A stretch of DNA of 64,000 bases, taken from positions 10,653 through 74,652 of the forward strand of contig JBJMMD010000050.1 in the NCBI GenBank assembly GCA_045804965.1. Direction: 5' to 3'. The notes beneath the pieces were generated by a model. That model was given only the letters and a program-made list of their open reading frames with translations. It searched no databases and had not been told where the DNA came from. The stretch comes from CAVTUU01 sp045804965 (GTDB lineage Bacteria; Chloroflexota; Chloroflexia; Thermomicrobiales; UBA6265). Shown piece by piece: positions 36,697-44,472 of the stretch (position 1 is its first letter; each line of letters starts with the position of its first letter). Both the position numbers and the translations under genes were made by a program.

Positions 36697-36872
36697 CATA
36701 CGATTTGTTCGTTAGCGGCCGCCGAGTGCGTCAATTGGTCGAGCGCAATTTCGAGATCATCGGCCTACGCAACCAGCTCATCCACGCGTACGACAACATG
36801 GATTGGGAGTTGATCTGGCAAATCACCAGCAGCCTCTGCCAGTGCTGCGAGCCGAAGTTAATCAACTTCTAA
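36693..36872 (+). pseudogene. Degenerate HEPN (DUF86-type) toxin with internal deletion
   Basis: A 59-codon frame reading TYDLFVSGRRVRQLVERNFE then IIGLRNQLIHAYDNMDWEL. DUF86 HEPN proteins are about 110 residues; here the N-terminal helix is absent and the segment between the NFEIIG helix and the IIGLRN loop is missing, as if deleted between two IIG-coding copies (atcatcgg). The catalytic R-x4-H (RNQLIH) survives. Probably inactive. Confidence 0.7.
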
Positions 36873-37057
36873 AAGAAGCCGAAACACTGTGAGTGGTTAG
36901 CCGCCCTCATGGCGGGCCCGCGGTTGGTGCCCGTCGCTGCCTACGCCGCCATCGTTCAATCTCCAAACTCACAAGACTCTTGACCAACGGCGAATCGCTG
37001 GCGAAGATCGCCCCGTCATCACGAGATGGGCATGCCGCGTCACTCAGGAGCGTCCGC

Positions 37058-38233
37058 GTGAAGATCACCGATGTCCGGACCGCCGTCGTCCGCGGGAACT
37101 TCGACTGGGTCCTGGTTCGGGTCTCCACCGATGAGGGAATCACCGGGCTGGGCGAGGCCTATTGGGGCGCCGGCGTCGCCGAGCTGATCCATAGCGCCAA
37201 AGCGGTCCTGATCGGCGAGAACCCGTTCAACGTCGGCAAAGCGGTCGAAGTCATGATCCGCTGCCTCGCGGGCGAAGGTTCGCTCGCCGGCGCCACCGTG
37301 ACCGCGATCAGCGGCATCGAGCTCGCGTTGTGGGACGTTGTCGGCCGCGCCCTCAAGACCCCCATTTACAATCTCTTCGGCGGCCGCTTCCGCGACAAGA
37401 TCCGGCTCTACGCCGATTGCCACGCCGGGACCGACCACACGCCGGAATCGTACGCGGCGCGGGCGCGCGAGGTCGTCGCCGCCGGGTTCACCGCGATCAA
37501 ATTCGACCTCGACAACAAGAACCCCTTCACGCTCGACATCTCGGATGATATCCACCCCCGTCGCCATTGGTTCGAACCGTTCAACCGCACCATCGGCAGT
37601 GCCGAGCGCGACTGGATGGTCTCGATCGCCGCCGCCGTCCGCGAGGCGGTCGGACCCGAGATCATGGTGGCGATGGATTGCCACTGGAAATTTGCGGTCA
37701 ACGACGCGATTCTGCTCGCCCAAGCGCTCGAACCCTACGATCTCCTTTGGCTCGAGGACCCGATTCCACCCGAGAACATTGAAGCCCAGCGGCTCGTCAC
37801 GCACAGCACACGCACACCGATCTGCACTGGCGAGAATCTCTATCGGAAACATGGCTTCCGCGATCTGATCGAGAAGCAGGCCGCCCGCATCATCGCCCCC
37901 GACATCCCGAAGATGGGTGGCCTGCTGGAGGCGAAGAAGGTGGCCGACCACGCCGACCTTTATTACATCCCAATCGCCCCGCACAACGTCGCCAGCCCCA
38001 TCGGCACCGTCGCCGCCGCCCACGTCTGTGCTGCAATGAACAATTTCCTGGTCATGGAATTCCATGCCCACGATGTCCCCTGGTGGTCGAGCCTGGTCGA
38101 AGGCAAACCGGTGATCAAGAAGGGTTTTATCCACCTCGATGACACGGTCGCCGGCCACGGCTTGATTTTGAACGAAGACATGGCGCGGGAACATTTGAAG
38201 CCAGGGACGGGGGTTTTTGAGGAGGAGCCGTAG
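37058..38233 (+). CDS. Enolase-superfamily sugar-acid dehydratase-like enzyme
   Basis: A 391-residue MR/MLE-type barrel. WVLVRVSTDEGITGLGEAYW forms the capping domain; ligands are Asp in VAMDCHWKF, Glu in LLWLEDPIPPEN and Glu in TGENLYRKHG; base His in IAPHNVASP. The D-x-H order again matches aldonate dehydratases rather than racemases. GTG 37058 is chosen because AGGAG lies 8 bases upstream and homology begins there; the frame extends upstream without support. Confidence 0.85.
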   Translation: MKITDVRTAVVRGNFDWVLVRVSTDEGITGLGEAYWGAGVAELIHSAKAVLIGENPFNVGKAVEVMIRCLAGEGSLAGATVTAISGIELALWDVVGRALKTPIYNLFGGRFRDKIRLYADCHAGTDHTPESYAARAREVVAAGFTAIKFDLDNKNPFTLDISDDIHPRRHWFEPFNRTIGSAERDWMVSIAAAVREAVGPEIMVAMDCHWKFAVNDAILLAQALEPYDLLWLEDPIPPENIEAQRLVTHSTRTPICTGENLYRKHGFRDLIEKQAARIIAPDIPKMGGLLEAKKVADHADLYYIPIAPHNVASPIGTVAAAHVCAAMNNFLVMEFHAHDVPWWSSLVEGKPVIKKGFIHLDDTVAGHGLILNEDMAREHLKPGTGVFEEEP

Positions 38234-38349
38234 ATTTCTGCGTTTGTATGCGGCGCACGATTTCTACCTGGCGCAGGCGCCTGCGCGGCCCGGAAGGCGC
38301 CGCGCTAAGACGGCTAAGACGAGGGCGATGGTTCGTCGGGGTGAAACCG

Positions 38350-39135
38350 CTACGCACCACCGCACGCGTCGACAAACGCCGCCAGCCGATCAGCAAAGCG
38401 CTCAAGCTCCATGAGATGAACCATGTGCCCGCGGTCCGGCCATTCCTCGAGATCTAGGTGCGGGATCAGCGCCCGGATGGTGGCCCGCTCGTGGTCCGCC
38501 AGCCGGTGCCCAAACACCGCGAGGTACGGCGCCGCGATCCGGTGGACCCTCACGTCGACCTCCGCCTGCAGGTCCTCGGGGGAACGCCGGAGCGCCTCCT
38601 CCCAGTAGGCCAAGACGAGATCCTGGCGAACGCTCTGCGTCGCCAGCGTGGCCGACCGGAGCGGCTCCGGGAGCAGCTCGACGCCGATGCTCTGGCGAAT
38701 GGGCTCGAAGGCCGCCGCGAAGCCCGGGCCGCGCAGCCCGGGCGCAACCTGGTGGAGCATGCCGAGAAATGGCCGCATGTCCAGTGGCTGGTCGACGTTG
38801 ACCACGCCGGCCACGGGGAAGGTGGCCGCGTACATCGACGCCAGTGCGCCCCCGTACGAGTGCCCCACCACGACAGGTTTCTCGATCCCTAGTTCGGTAA
38901 TGAGCCCGTGGATCCGATGCGCGAGTTCCTCCATCGACTGCGGAAGTCCCGCGCTGTCACCGTGGCCGGGGAGATCGACGGCCACGCACCGGCAACGGTC
39001 AGCGAGGCGGTCCACGATCGGGTCCCAAGTGCGCCGGCTGAACGTCACGCCGTGGATGAACACGACCGCGGGGCTCTCCCGGCGGTCGTCGAAGGCTAAC
39101 CCGGTTGCACTCGCCAGAGCCGTTGCCATCTCCAT
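38350..39135 (-). CDS. Alpha/beta hydrolase
   Basis: A 261-residue hydrolase. Oxyanion-type FIHGVTFSRRTW, then VAVDLPGHGDSAG, the nucleophile elbow VVGHSYGGALAS, a C-terminal Asp near VFGHRLADHE and His in WPDRGHMVHL. Likely an esterase or haloalkane/epoxide-type hydrolase; substrate unknown. Divergent from a TetR gene 79 bases away, whose operator lies between, so probably repressed by it. Confidence 0.8.
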   Translation of the reverse strand: MEMATALASATGLAFDDRRESPAVVFIHGVTFSRRTWDPIVDRLADRCRCVAVDLPGHGDSAGLPQSMEELAHRIHGLITELGIEKPVVVGHSYGGALASMYAATFPVAGVVNVDQPLDMRPFLGMLHQVAPGLRGPGFAAAFEPIRQSIGVELLPEPLRSATLATQSVRQDLVLAYWEEALRRSPEDLQAEVDVRVHRIAAPYLAVFGHRLADHERATIRALIPHLDLEEWPDRGHMVHLMELERFADRLAAFVDACGGA

Positions 39136-39172
39136 ACCTTCCGTATCTCGACCTGGGTGCCGATACGACGTA

Positions 39173-39204
39173 ACGTTACAATGTAACGTAACAGTGTTAT
39201 GCTA
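39173..39204 (+). promoter_or_regulatory. TetR operator and tetR promoter
   Basis: acgttacaatgtaacgt (39173-39189) is a perfect 17-base palindrome. On the plus strand TTACAA (39176-39181), 17-base spacer, TATGCT (39199-39204) form a promoter; its start would fall 3-5 bases before the tetR ATG, implying a nearly leaderless message. Confidence 0.65.
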
Positions 39205-39214
39205 TCATGTCAAT

Positions 39215-39847
39215 ATGGGAAGACCGAAGGAACACGACGAGCGCACGGCCGCCGCTCTCCTCGATGCCGCGGAACGCATCGCGGAGCAGAACGGCCTGGC
39301 GGCGCTGTCAGTGCGGCGCGTGGCGAACGAGGTTGGGACGACAACTCGGGCTGTCTACAGCCTCTTCGGTGCCAAGGAGGGGCTCGTGGGGGCACTCGGC
39401 GCGCGGGCTTTCGACCTTCTTGGGGCGTCGGTCGCTGCTCTGCCAACGACGGATGATCCCGCCGCCGACCTAGTTCGGGCCGGACTCGTCTTTCGCGGCT
39501 TCGCCAATAGGCATCCCGCCTTCTTCCGTCTCGCGGTGCAGCATATTGACTTGTCCCCCGAGTCGGTCCATGCGTTCGCGGGTGCCGCGTTTCGGGCGCT
39601 CGACGTGCTTCGCGAGCGGGTGAGCCGGCTGGGCGACTCCGCCCATTTGGGCCATCGCCCACTCGACGCAGCTGTGTTGGAATTCCACGCGCTGTGTGAG
39701 GGATTGGCGACCCTTGAGGCACGCTGCTCCATCCCCGACGCGGACGCTGATCGCTATTGGCGCGACGCCCTGTCGGCACTCGTTCGCGGTTGGGAACGCG
39801 ACGACGTCTGGCCGACCCAAGTGCCTTCGGTCACTAACGCCCCGTGA
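39215..39847 (+). CDS. TetR-family repressor
   Basis: A 210-residue regulator. Helix-turn-helix at about 15-60: ALLDAAERIAEQNGLAALSV, RRVANEVGTTTRAVYSLFG, KEGLVGALGARAF. The C-terminal ligand domain is variable, with GLVFRGFANRHPAFFRLA and EFHALCEGLATLEAR resembling TetR C-terminal domain PF13305-like segments. Probably represses the divergent hydrolase and itself. No Shine-Dalgarno before ATG 39215, consistent with the promoter placed immediately upstream. Confidence 0.85.
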   Translation: MGRPKEHDERTAAALLDAAERIAEQNGLAALSVRRVANEVGTTTRAVYSLFGAKEGLVGALGARAFDLLGASVAALPTTDDPAADLVRAGLVFRGFANRHPAFFRLAVQHIDLSPESVHAFAGAAFRALDVLRERVSRLGDSAHLGHRPLDAAVLEFHALCEGLATLEARCSIPDADADRYWRDALSALVRGWERDDVWPTQVPSVTNAP

Positions 39848-39889
39848 CCTACGCACCGGCGGTTTCCTCTCCCTCGCAAGATGAGGTGC

Positions 39890-40720
39890 CTACCGCTTCA
39901 CCGCCTCCAACCCCTGCTCCTCACACCATCCCGTATAGTCGGCCTCGATTTCCTCGGCCCAGACCGGTACGTCGATTTGACCCGCCAGATACTTCCCTTC
40001 GGCGAGCCGCTGCTTCCCGAAGACGTCACGCTGACGGATGTTCTCCGAATGCAGCACGACCTCTGCCGCGAGGTGGGGGGGCACGAACGTGATCCCCTCG
40101 CGCGTGCCGAGGACAACATCGCCGGGCAGAACCGTCGCGTTCCCGATCCGGATCGGGATGTTCACCCCGACCAGCGTCACGTTCGCGATCGCCGAGGGGT
40201 CGACCCCACGGCAAAACACGGCGAAATCGGCCAGCTGTCGCACCCGCTCGTAGTCGCGGATGCCGCCGTGGATCACGATACCGGTCCGCGTCCGCGCCCG
40301 CGCGGCGGTGCCGAGGTTGTCGCCGATGAAGGTACCATCGCGGATCTTGCCGAAGAGATCGACCACGAGCACGTCATGTGGGCCGAGGCTATCGATCACC
40401 CAGTTGTTCTGGCTGCCGCGCCGCCCCTCCGCCGCGCCGATTTCTTGCACGATCTGATGGAGATCGGGCCGGTGCGGCACCATCATCGCCGTCACCGCCC
40501 GCCCGGTGAGCACGAGGTCCGGGTGCAGGTTCAGCCAATTCCCCTCGAACTGGAAGTAGTAGCCGTGCGTCTTTTCGATGACGCCCCAAGCCTCGTCGTT
40601 GGTAACCAACCGCATCCGCTCGAGGATGTCCTCAGCGACCTTCGGCCGCCCATCTTCCAGCCGCTCGCCCTCCCACGGTGCCGTCAGCGCCGCCACCCGC
40701 TCCGGTGCATTGAAAATCAT
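39890..40720 (-). CDS. RraA-family protein (HMG aldolase/regulator-like)
   Basis: A 276-residue RraA-like protein. Signatures: GRAVTAMMVP, DVLVVDLFGKIRDGTFIGDN, TGIVIHGGIRDYERVRQL, VGVNIPIRIGNATVLPGDVV. The GxxxDxxxxxxxxxGDN and GGxRD motifs bind substrate and metal in 4-hydroxy-4-methyl-2-oxoglutarate aldolases; the longer N-terminus (about 70 residues) is typical of uncharacterised relatives. Start ATG 40720 has AGGGGGTGGGGG in front. Confidence 0.8.
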   Translation of the reverse strand: MIFNAPERVAALTAPWEGERLEDGRPKVAEDILERMRLVTNDEAWGVIEKTHGYYFQFEGNWLNLHPDLVLTGRAVTAMMVPHRPDLHQIVQEIGAAEGRRGSQNNWVIDSLGPHDVLVVDLFGKIRDGTFIGDNLGTAARARTRTGIVIHGGIRDYERVRQLADFAVFCRGVDPSAIANVTLVGVNIPIRIGNATVLPGDVVLGTREGITFVPPHLAAEVVLHSENIRQRDVFGKQRLAEGKYLAGQIDVPVWAEEIEADYTGWCEEQGLEAVKR

Positions 40721-40781
40721 CCCCCACCCCCTCACCTCGTTCCCAATTTCGACCGCCGAATTGTACGGGGAATGGACTGGG

Positions 40782-41288
40782 TTACTCCGTAAGGATTTGT
40801 CGTGCCACGCTCAGCATGAGGCAAAGTGTCATTGGTTCGCTGGGTGATTCCAAAAAACCTTTGGAGATATAGAGCCTCTTTGTTTCTTCTGATATGGCAT
40901 CGACCACGATCGCTTTGATTCCGGCTATTTCCGCAGCTTGGAGCACCCGAAGAACGGCATCCCGCAATAACTCCGACCCAATTCCATCGTTCTGGTATCT
41001 GTGATCGACAGCCAAACGTCCCAAGACCATCACTGGAATCGGGTTAGGCATGTTGCGTCGCAAACGATTAGGAGCATTGATGTGGGCGATAGCCCCATTC
41101 GCGAGACAGTAATAGCCAACGACACTATCGCCGTCACAGACCACGTATGTGCGTGAGGCGTTGTTTCCTTCATCCTTGAGTGCCCGCCGCTTCAGCCAAT
41201 CATCGAGGGTCGGCACCCCGCAATTGAATTGTTCGACGTCGTGGCTTATGAGAAGACGGCTTGGAGCCGTTAGTTCTTTGAACCTCAT
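40782..41288 (-). CDS. GNAT-type toxin (TacT/AtaT-like)
   Basis: A 168-residue acetyltransferase of the toxin type that modifies aminoacyl-tRNA. Hallmarks: NCGVPTLDDWLKRRA near residue 24, VVGYYCLANGAI, VMVLGRLAVDHRYQNDGIGS (acetyl-CoA loop QNDGIG) and KRLYISKGFLESP. The ATG overlaps the stop of the upstream DUF1778 antitoxin (ATGA), standard for this pair. Confidence 0.8.
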   Translation of the reverse strand: MRFKELTAPSRLLISHDVEQFNCGVPTLDDWLKRRALKDEGNNASRTYVVCDGDSVVGYYCLANGAIAHINAPNRLRRNMPNPIPVMVLGRLAVDHRYQNDGIGSELLRDAVLRVLQAAEIAGIKAIVVDAISEETKRLYISKGFLESPSEPMTLCLMLSVARQILTE

Positions 41289-41578
41289 TCCCAACGAGCT
41301 TTGCGCACCAAGAGTTTGCGCAGCGCATCAGATGGCGGAGGCGGATTATCGAGCATCGCCTGGAACTGTTCGAATGCCTCGTCGTCAAGCAAGAAAAGAG
41401 TCCGGTCAAGCAAGACATCCGTAGCCTCGCGGTAGGCTACTTCCAGCATGAATTCGGAACGGCTCTTGCCCAGAATTTGAGCAGCCTGATCAATGAGGTT
41501 CCGCTGTTGACGGCTAGCCCTGATATTGATTGCCTGATCGCGTGTTGAAGTTCGTTGTGACGCCTGTGCCTGTGCCAT
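41285..41578 (-). CDS. DUF1778 ribbon-helix-helix antitoxin (TacA-like)
   Basis: A 97-residue antitoxin. RDQAINIRASRQQRNLIDQA is the ribbon strand and first helix, LGKSRSEFMLEVAYREA the second; the C-terminus (DDEAFEQFQAMLDNPPPPSD, then ALRKLLVRKARWE) is the toxin-wrapping segment. It neutralises the GNAT toxin and probably represses the operon with it. Confidence 0.85.
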   Translation of the reverse strand: MAQAQASQRTSTRDQAINIRASRQQRNLIDQAAQILGKSRSEFMLEVAYREATDVLLDRTLFLLDDEAFEQFQAMLDNPPPPSDALRKLLVRKARWE

Positions 41579-41639
41579 TGTGGTTGCCTAACCGCTGTGC
41601 TGCTTTCTCCATAGATGCGCTACCACCAGAATATATCGA

Positions 41640-41670
41640 TGTATAGCAAATGTCTACACACGAATGTCAA
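41640..41670 (-). promoter_or_regulatory. Probable promoter of the toxin-antitoxin operon
   Basis: On the minus strand TTGACA (41670-41665), 19-base spacer and TATACA (41645-41640), 62 bases before the antitoxin ATG. The area is AT-rich and carries a partial tgta...taca symmetry that an RHH protein could bind. Confidence 0.45.
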
Positions 41671-41733
41671 TCGGACGCGAGGGCGCCGATTCATACTCGT
41701 GAAACCGCTCCCATGACTTCGTGGCGAGCTATA

Positions 41734-41762
41734 TTGACATTGTTGATCAACTACTGTAGATT
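41734..41762 (+). promoter_or_regulatory. Promoter of the SAM riboswitch transcript
   Basis: TTGACA (41734-41739), 17-base spacer, TAGATT (41757-41762). Transcription would start about 25 bases before the riboswitch. Confidence 0.65.
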
Positions 41763-41792
41763 AGCCCCCACAACGAAATACCGTACACCGCT

Positions 41793-41897
41793 CTCATCCA
41801 GAGGGGCAGAGGGATCGGCCCGATGAAGCCCCAGCAACCCCCCGGCGTCGTAGCCGGGAAGGTGCTAAGTCCGACAGTTCACGAGCTGGGAGATGAG
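41793..41897 (+). promoter_or_regulatory. SAM-I (S-box) riboswitch
   Basis: Conserved blocks in order: ctcatccagagg, cagagggatcggcccgatga, agccccagcaacc, gggaaggtgctaagtccgac and gggagatgag. P1 pairs ctcatc (41793-41798) with gatgag (41892-41897). The core residues match the SAM-I consensus. It binds S-adenosylmethionine and normally turns downstream sulfur genes off. A terminator and then an ABC importer follow. Confidence 0.95.
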
Positions 41898-41940
41898 GGG
41901 CGATGACGTCGCCAGCTTCTGCTCGCGCGATGGTTGTCTT

Positions 41941-41972
41941 CCCTCGTCCCTACCGGACGGGGGTTCTTGTTT
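41941..41972 (+). terminator. Riboswitch-associated terminator
   Basis: Stem ccctcgtcc/ggacggggg (9 bp with one G-U pair), short loop, then ttcttgttt. Placed 44 bases after P1, so it is the likely expression platform. I did not model the antiterminator. Confidence 0.7.
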
Positions 41973-41973
41973 C

Positions 41974-42170
41974 CCGCTCCTTCGTTCTGAGCTTGTCGAG
42001 GGATTTCGCTCTCAGCAACAGCTAGGTCGCGAACGGCGAGAATCTTCGCTTCCCTCACAATGACAAAGGTGGGCTCGGGATGACGAGGGAAAAGCGCAAA
42101 GGATGACGTGCTCAGCCTTGGAAGGGCTTCGTTACGTTTAGCCCGGGCCTTTAGCCCCGGGCGGTGGGAA
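41974..42170. repeat. Family B element and family A unit within the leader
   Basis: cgttctgagcttgtcgaggg...cgggatgacgagg (about 41974-42097), then ccttggaagggcttcg and agcccgggcctttagccccgggc (about 42114-42170), just before the ABC gene. The inserts lengthen the leader between riboswitch and coding region. Confidence 0.6.
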
Positions 42171-42175
42171 GGGTC

Positions 42176-42958
42176 ATGGCCGTCACCGTTTCGCTCGCCG
42201 GGGTCAGCAAACACTTCCAACAGCGGCCGCAACCGTTGCCGGTGCTGCAGCAGATCGACCTGCAAATCCGCGCCGGTGAGTTCGTCGCCATCCTCGGTCC
42301 CAGCGGCTGCGGCAAATCGACGCTGCTCCGCCTCCTCGCCGGTCTCGATCATCCGTCGGATGGCGAGGTCCGCCTCGGCGGGCAGGTGGTGACCGAAGCC
42401 GATCCCCGCTCCGCCGTCGTCTTCCAGGAACCGCGGCTCTTCCCGTGGAAATCGGTCGCCGCCAATATCGCCGTCGGCACGCGCCGGCTCGACAAGAAAC
42501 CGTCCCCGGATGAGCTGTTGCAGCTCGTTGGCCTGACCGGTTTCGGCCCCAGCTATCCCTATCAACTCTCTGGAGGCATGGCGCAGCGAGCCGCGCTCGC
42601 CCGCGCCCTCATCGGTCAGCCCGGCGTGCTCCTCTTGGACGAACCCTTCGCCTCGCTGGATGCACTGACCCGAATGCACATGCAGGATCTCCTCACCGAT
42701 GTCCACGCCCGGTTGCAGCCGACCGTGGTCATGGTCACGCACGATGTCGACGAGGCAATCTACCTCGCCGATCGGGTGGTGATCATGAGTCACCGGCCCG
42801 CGACCGTGACCGCGATCCGGCAGCTGCGGCAACCGCGGCCCCGGCAACGGGGGGATGCCGCCTTCGCCCTTTTGCGGGCGGAGATCCTGACCTTCTTCGG
42901 CTTCTGTACGCACCCCGCCACCCCAGATGCGGGCGGAGAGGCGGGTGAGGTCGCGTAA
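42176..42958 (+). CDS. ABC transporter ATPase, sulfonate/nitrate/taurine type (SsuB-like)
   Basis: A 260-residue ATPase. Walker A GPSGCGKST, Q-loop VFQEPRLFPW (the RLFPW form is characteristic of the SsuB/TauB/NrtD group), signature LSGGMAQRAALARAL, Walker B VLLLDEPFASLD and H-loop VMVTHD. It powers import through the downstream permease. ATG 42176 follows gggaagg. Expected to be repressed when S-adenosylmethionine is abundant. Confidence 0.85.
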   Translation: MAVTVSLAGVSKHFQQRPQPLPVLQQIDLQIRAGEFVAILGPSGCGKSTLLRLLAGLDHPSDGEVRLGGQVVTEADPRSAVVFQEPRLFPWKSVAANIAVGTRRLDKKPSPDELLQLVGLTGFGPSYPYQLSGGMAQRAALARALIGQPGVLLLDEPFASLDALTRMHMQDLLTDVHARLQPTVVMVTHDVDEAIYLADRVVIMSHRPATVTAIRQLRQPRPRQRGDAAFALLRAEILTFFGFCTHPATPDAGGEAGEVA

Positions 42959-43020
42959 ATGAATTCGTCATCCCGAACTTCAGTCGTTCACCACCAAGCA
43001 GGTGCATGAAAGGAACGCGC

Positions 43021-44034
43021 ATGAGGAATCGTTGGCTCTCGCTCGTCACTCTGGGCGCATTGCTCATCCCGCTCGTCCTCGGTCTGACCGTGGCGTCCCG
43101 CCCGGCCGCGGCCCAAGACAAGCCGGACAAGATTCGCCTCGACTACGCCTATTACAACCCGAGCAGCTTGATCCTGAAGAAATTTGGCTGGCTGGAAGAG
43201 GACCTCAAGGCCGACGGCGTCGACGTCGCATGGACGCTCAGCGCCGGCAGCAACAAGGCGAACGAGTTCCTCCGCTCCGAGGCGATCGATTTCGGGTCGA
43301 CCGCGGGCGCGGCCGCGCTCCTGGCCAAAGCCAACGGCTCGCCAATCGAGGCGGTCTACATCTTCTCGAAGCCGGAATGGACCGCCCTCGTCGTGCCCAA
43401 GGATTCGACCATCACCTCGCTCGATCAGTTGAAGGGGAAGAAGATCGCCGCCACCAAAGGCACCGACCCCTACTTCTTCCTCCTCCGCTCGCTGGAGTCG
43501 GTGGGGCTGAAGCAGAGCGATGTCGAGATCGTCAACCTCCAACACGCCGATGGCAAAACCGCGCTCGAGCGGGGTGATGTCGACGCCTGGGCGGGACTCG
43601 ATCCATTCATGGCGCAGACGGAACTCGAAGCCGGTTCGAAGCTGCTCTATCGCAACATCGATTTCAACAGCTACGGCTTCCTCAACGCCCGCCAGGACTT
43701 CGTCGAGAAGTATCCGGCGTACGTAACCCGCGTATTGGCGCAATACGAGCGGGCGCGGCAGTGGATTCTCGACCACCCGGACGAAGCGGCGCAGATTCTG
43801 GCCGACGAGGCGAAGCTGTCGCTCGGCGTCGCTAAGAAAGAACTGGTCGAACGCACCAAGCTCGACATCAGCCCTGTTCCAGGTGCAGACCAGACCAAGG
43901 TGCTGGAAACGGTGATCCCGATCTTCCAGTCCGAGAACCAGCTCACGCCCGGGGCGGATGCCCAGAAGGCGTTGGATGAACTCTACGATCCCCAGTACAT
44001 CGAAGGGGTCGTGGCCCACGAAACCGGAAGCTAG
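43021..44034 (+). CDS. ABC substrate-binding protein, sulfonate/taurine type (SsuA-like)
   Basis: A 337-residue exported binding protein with a signal peptide (WLSLVTLGALLIPLVLGL ending PAAAQD). The mature part has IRLDYAYYNPSSLILKKFGW, SAGSNKANEFLRSEAIDFGS and LDQLKGKKIAATKGTDPYFF, typical of the NMT1/THI5-like periplasmic-binding fold used for sulfonates, nitrate or pyrimidines. The riboswitch argues for a sulfur compound or a methionine precursor. No lipobox is seen, although the organism type might need another anchor. AAAGGA precedes ATG 43021. Confidence 0.85.
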   Translation: MRNRWLSLVTLGALLIPLVLGLTVASRPAAAQDKPDKIRLDYAYYNPSSLILKKFGWLEEDLKADGVDVAWTLSAGSNKANEFLRSEAIDFGSTAGAAALLAKANGSPIEAVYIFSKPEWTALVVPKDSTITSLDQLKGKKIAATKGTDPYFFLLRSLESVGLKQSDVEIVNLQHADGKTALERGDVDAWAGLDPFMAQTELEAGSKLLYRNIDFNSYGFLNARQDFVEKYPAYVTRVLAQYERARQWILDHPDEAAQILADEAKLSLGVAKKELVERTKLDISPVPGADQTKVLETVIPIFQSENQLTPGADAQKALDELYDPQYIEGVVAHETGS

Positions 44035-44158
44035 GCTTCCCGTCGTCGCCCGAGACGGCCCTGCGCGCAGGGGAATAATCGGGTGCCACTCCTCCAAACG
44101 TGCCGGCTGCCAGGTCTCTGCCCATCGCCCTCGGCAGCCGGCATGGAGGATGAAATCC

Positions 44159-44252
44159 TCCGTCATTCCGAGCGAAGTCGAGGAACTCTGTCTCCTCGCG
44201 AGAAGCCCTTTGGATAAGCCAGATGCTTCGACAGGCTCAGCATGACGGTGTG
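44159..44252. repeat. Family B element
   Basis: cgtcattccgagcgaagtcg at the left and cgacaggctcagcatgacgg at the right, near complements; in the 438-base gap 44035-44472 between binding protein and permease genes. The rest of the gap beyond the adjacent terminator shows no gene. Confidence 0.6.
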
Positions 44253-44254
44253 AC

Positions 44255-44278
44255 AAGGGCGGCTTAGCCGCCTTTTTT
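44255..44278 (+). terminator. Strong rho-independent terminator
   Basis: aagggcggc, loop tta, gccgcctttttt: a 6-bp GC stem extended by A/G-T pairs, followed by six T. It sits between the binding-protein and permease genes of one importer. Confidence 0.85.
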
Positions 44279-44472
44279 CCATGAGGAGCGTGGTGGGGAG
44301 AAACTTCCATACGGCAACGACGCCCGGGGCTGAATCTACCCAGAGGGAAGGCTACGACCCACCAGCCCTTCCAAGGCAGAGAACGAAGAGGCGAAGGCGG
44401 GTGCTTGTAGGGGCGCGGCAACAGCGTGTGGTCGTGGGACAAGGATTGCTAAAGGACGAGAGGACGGCGAGC

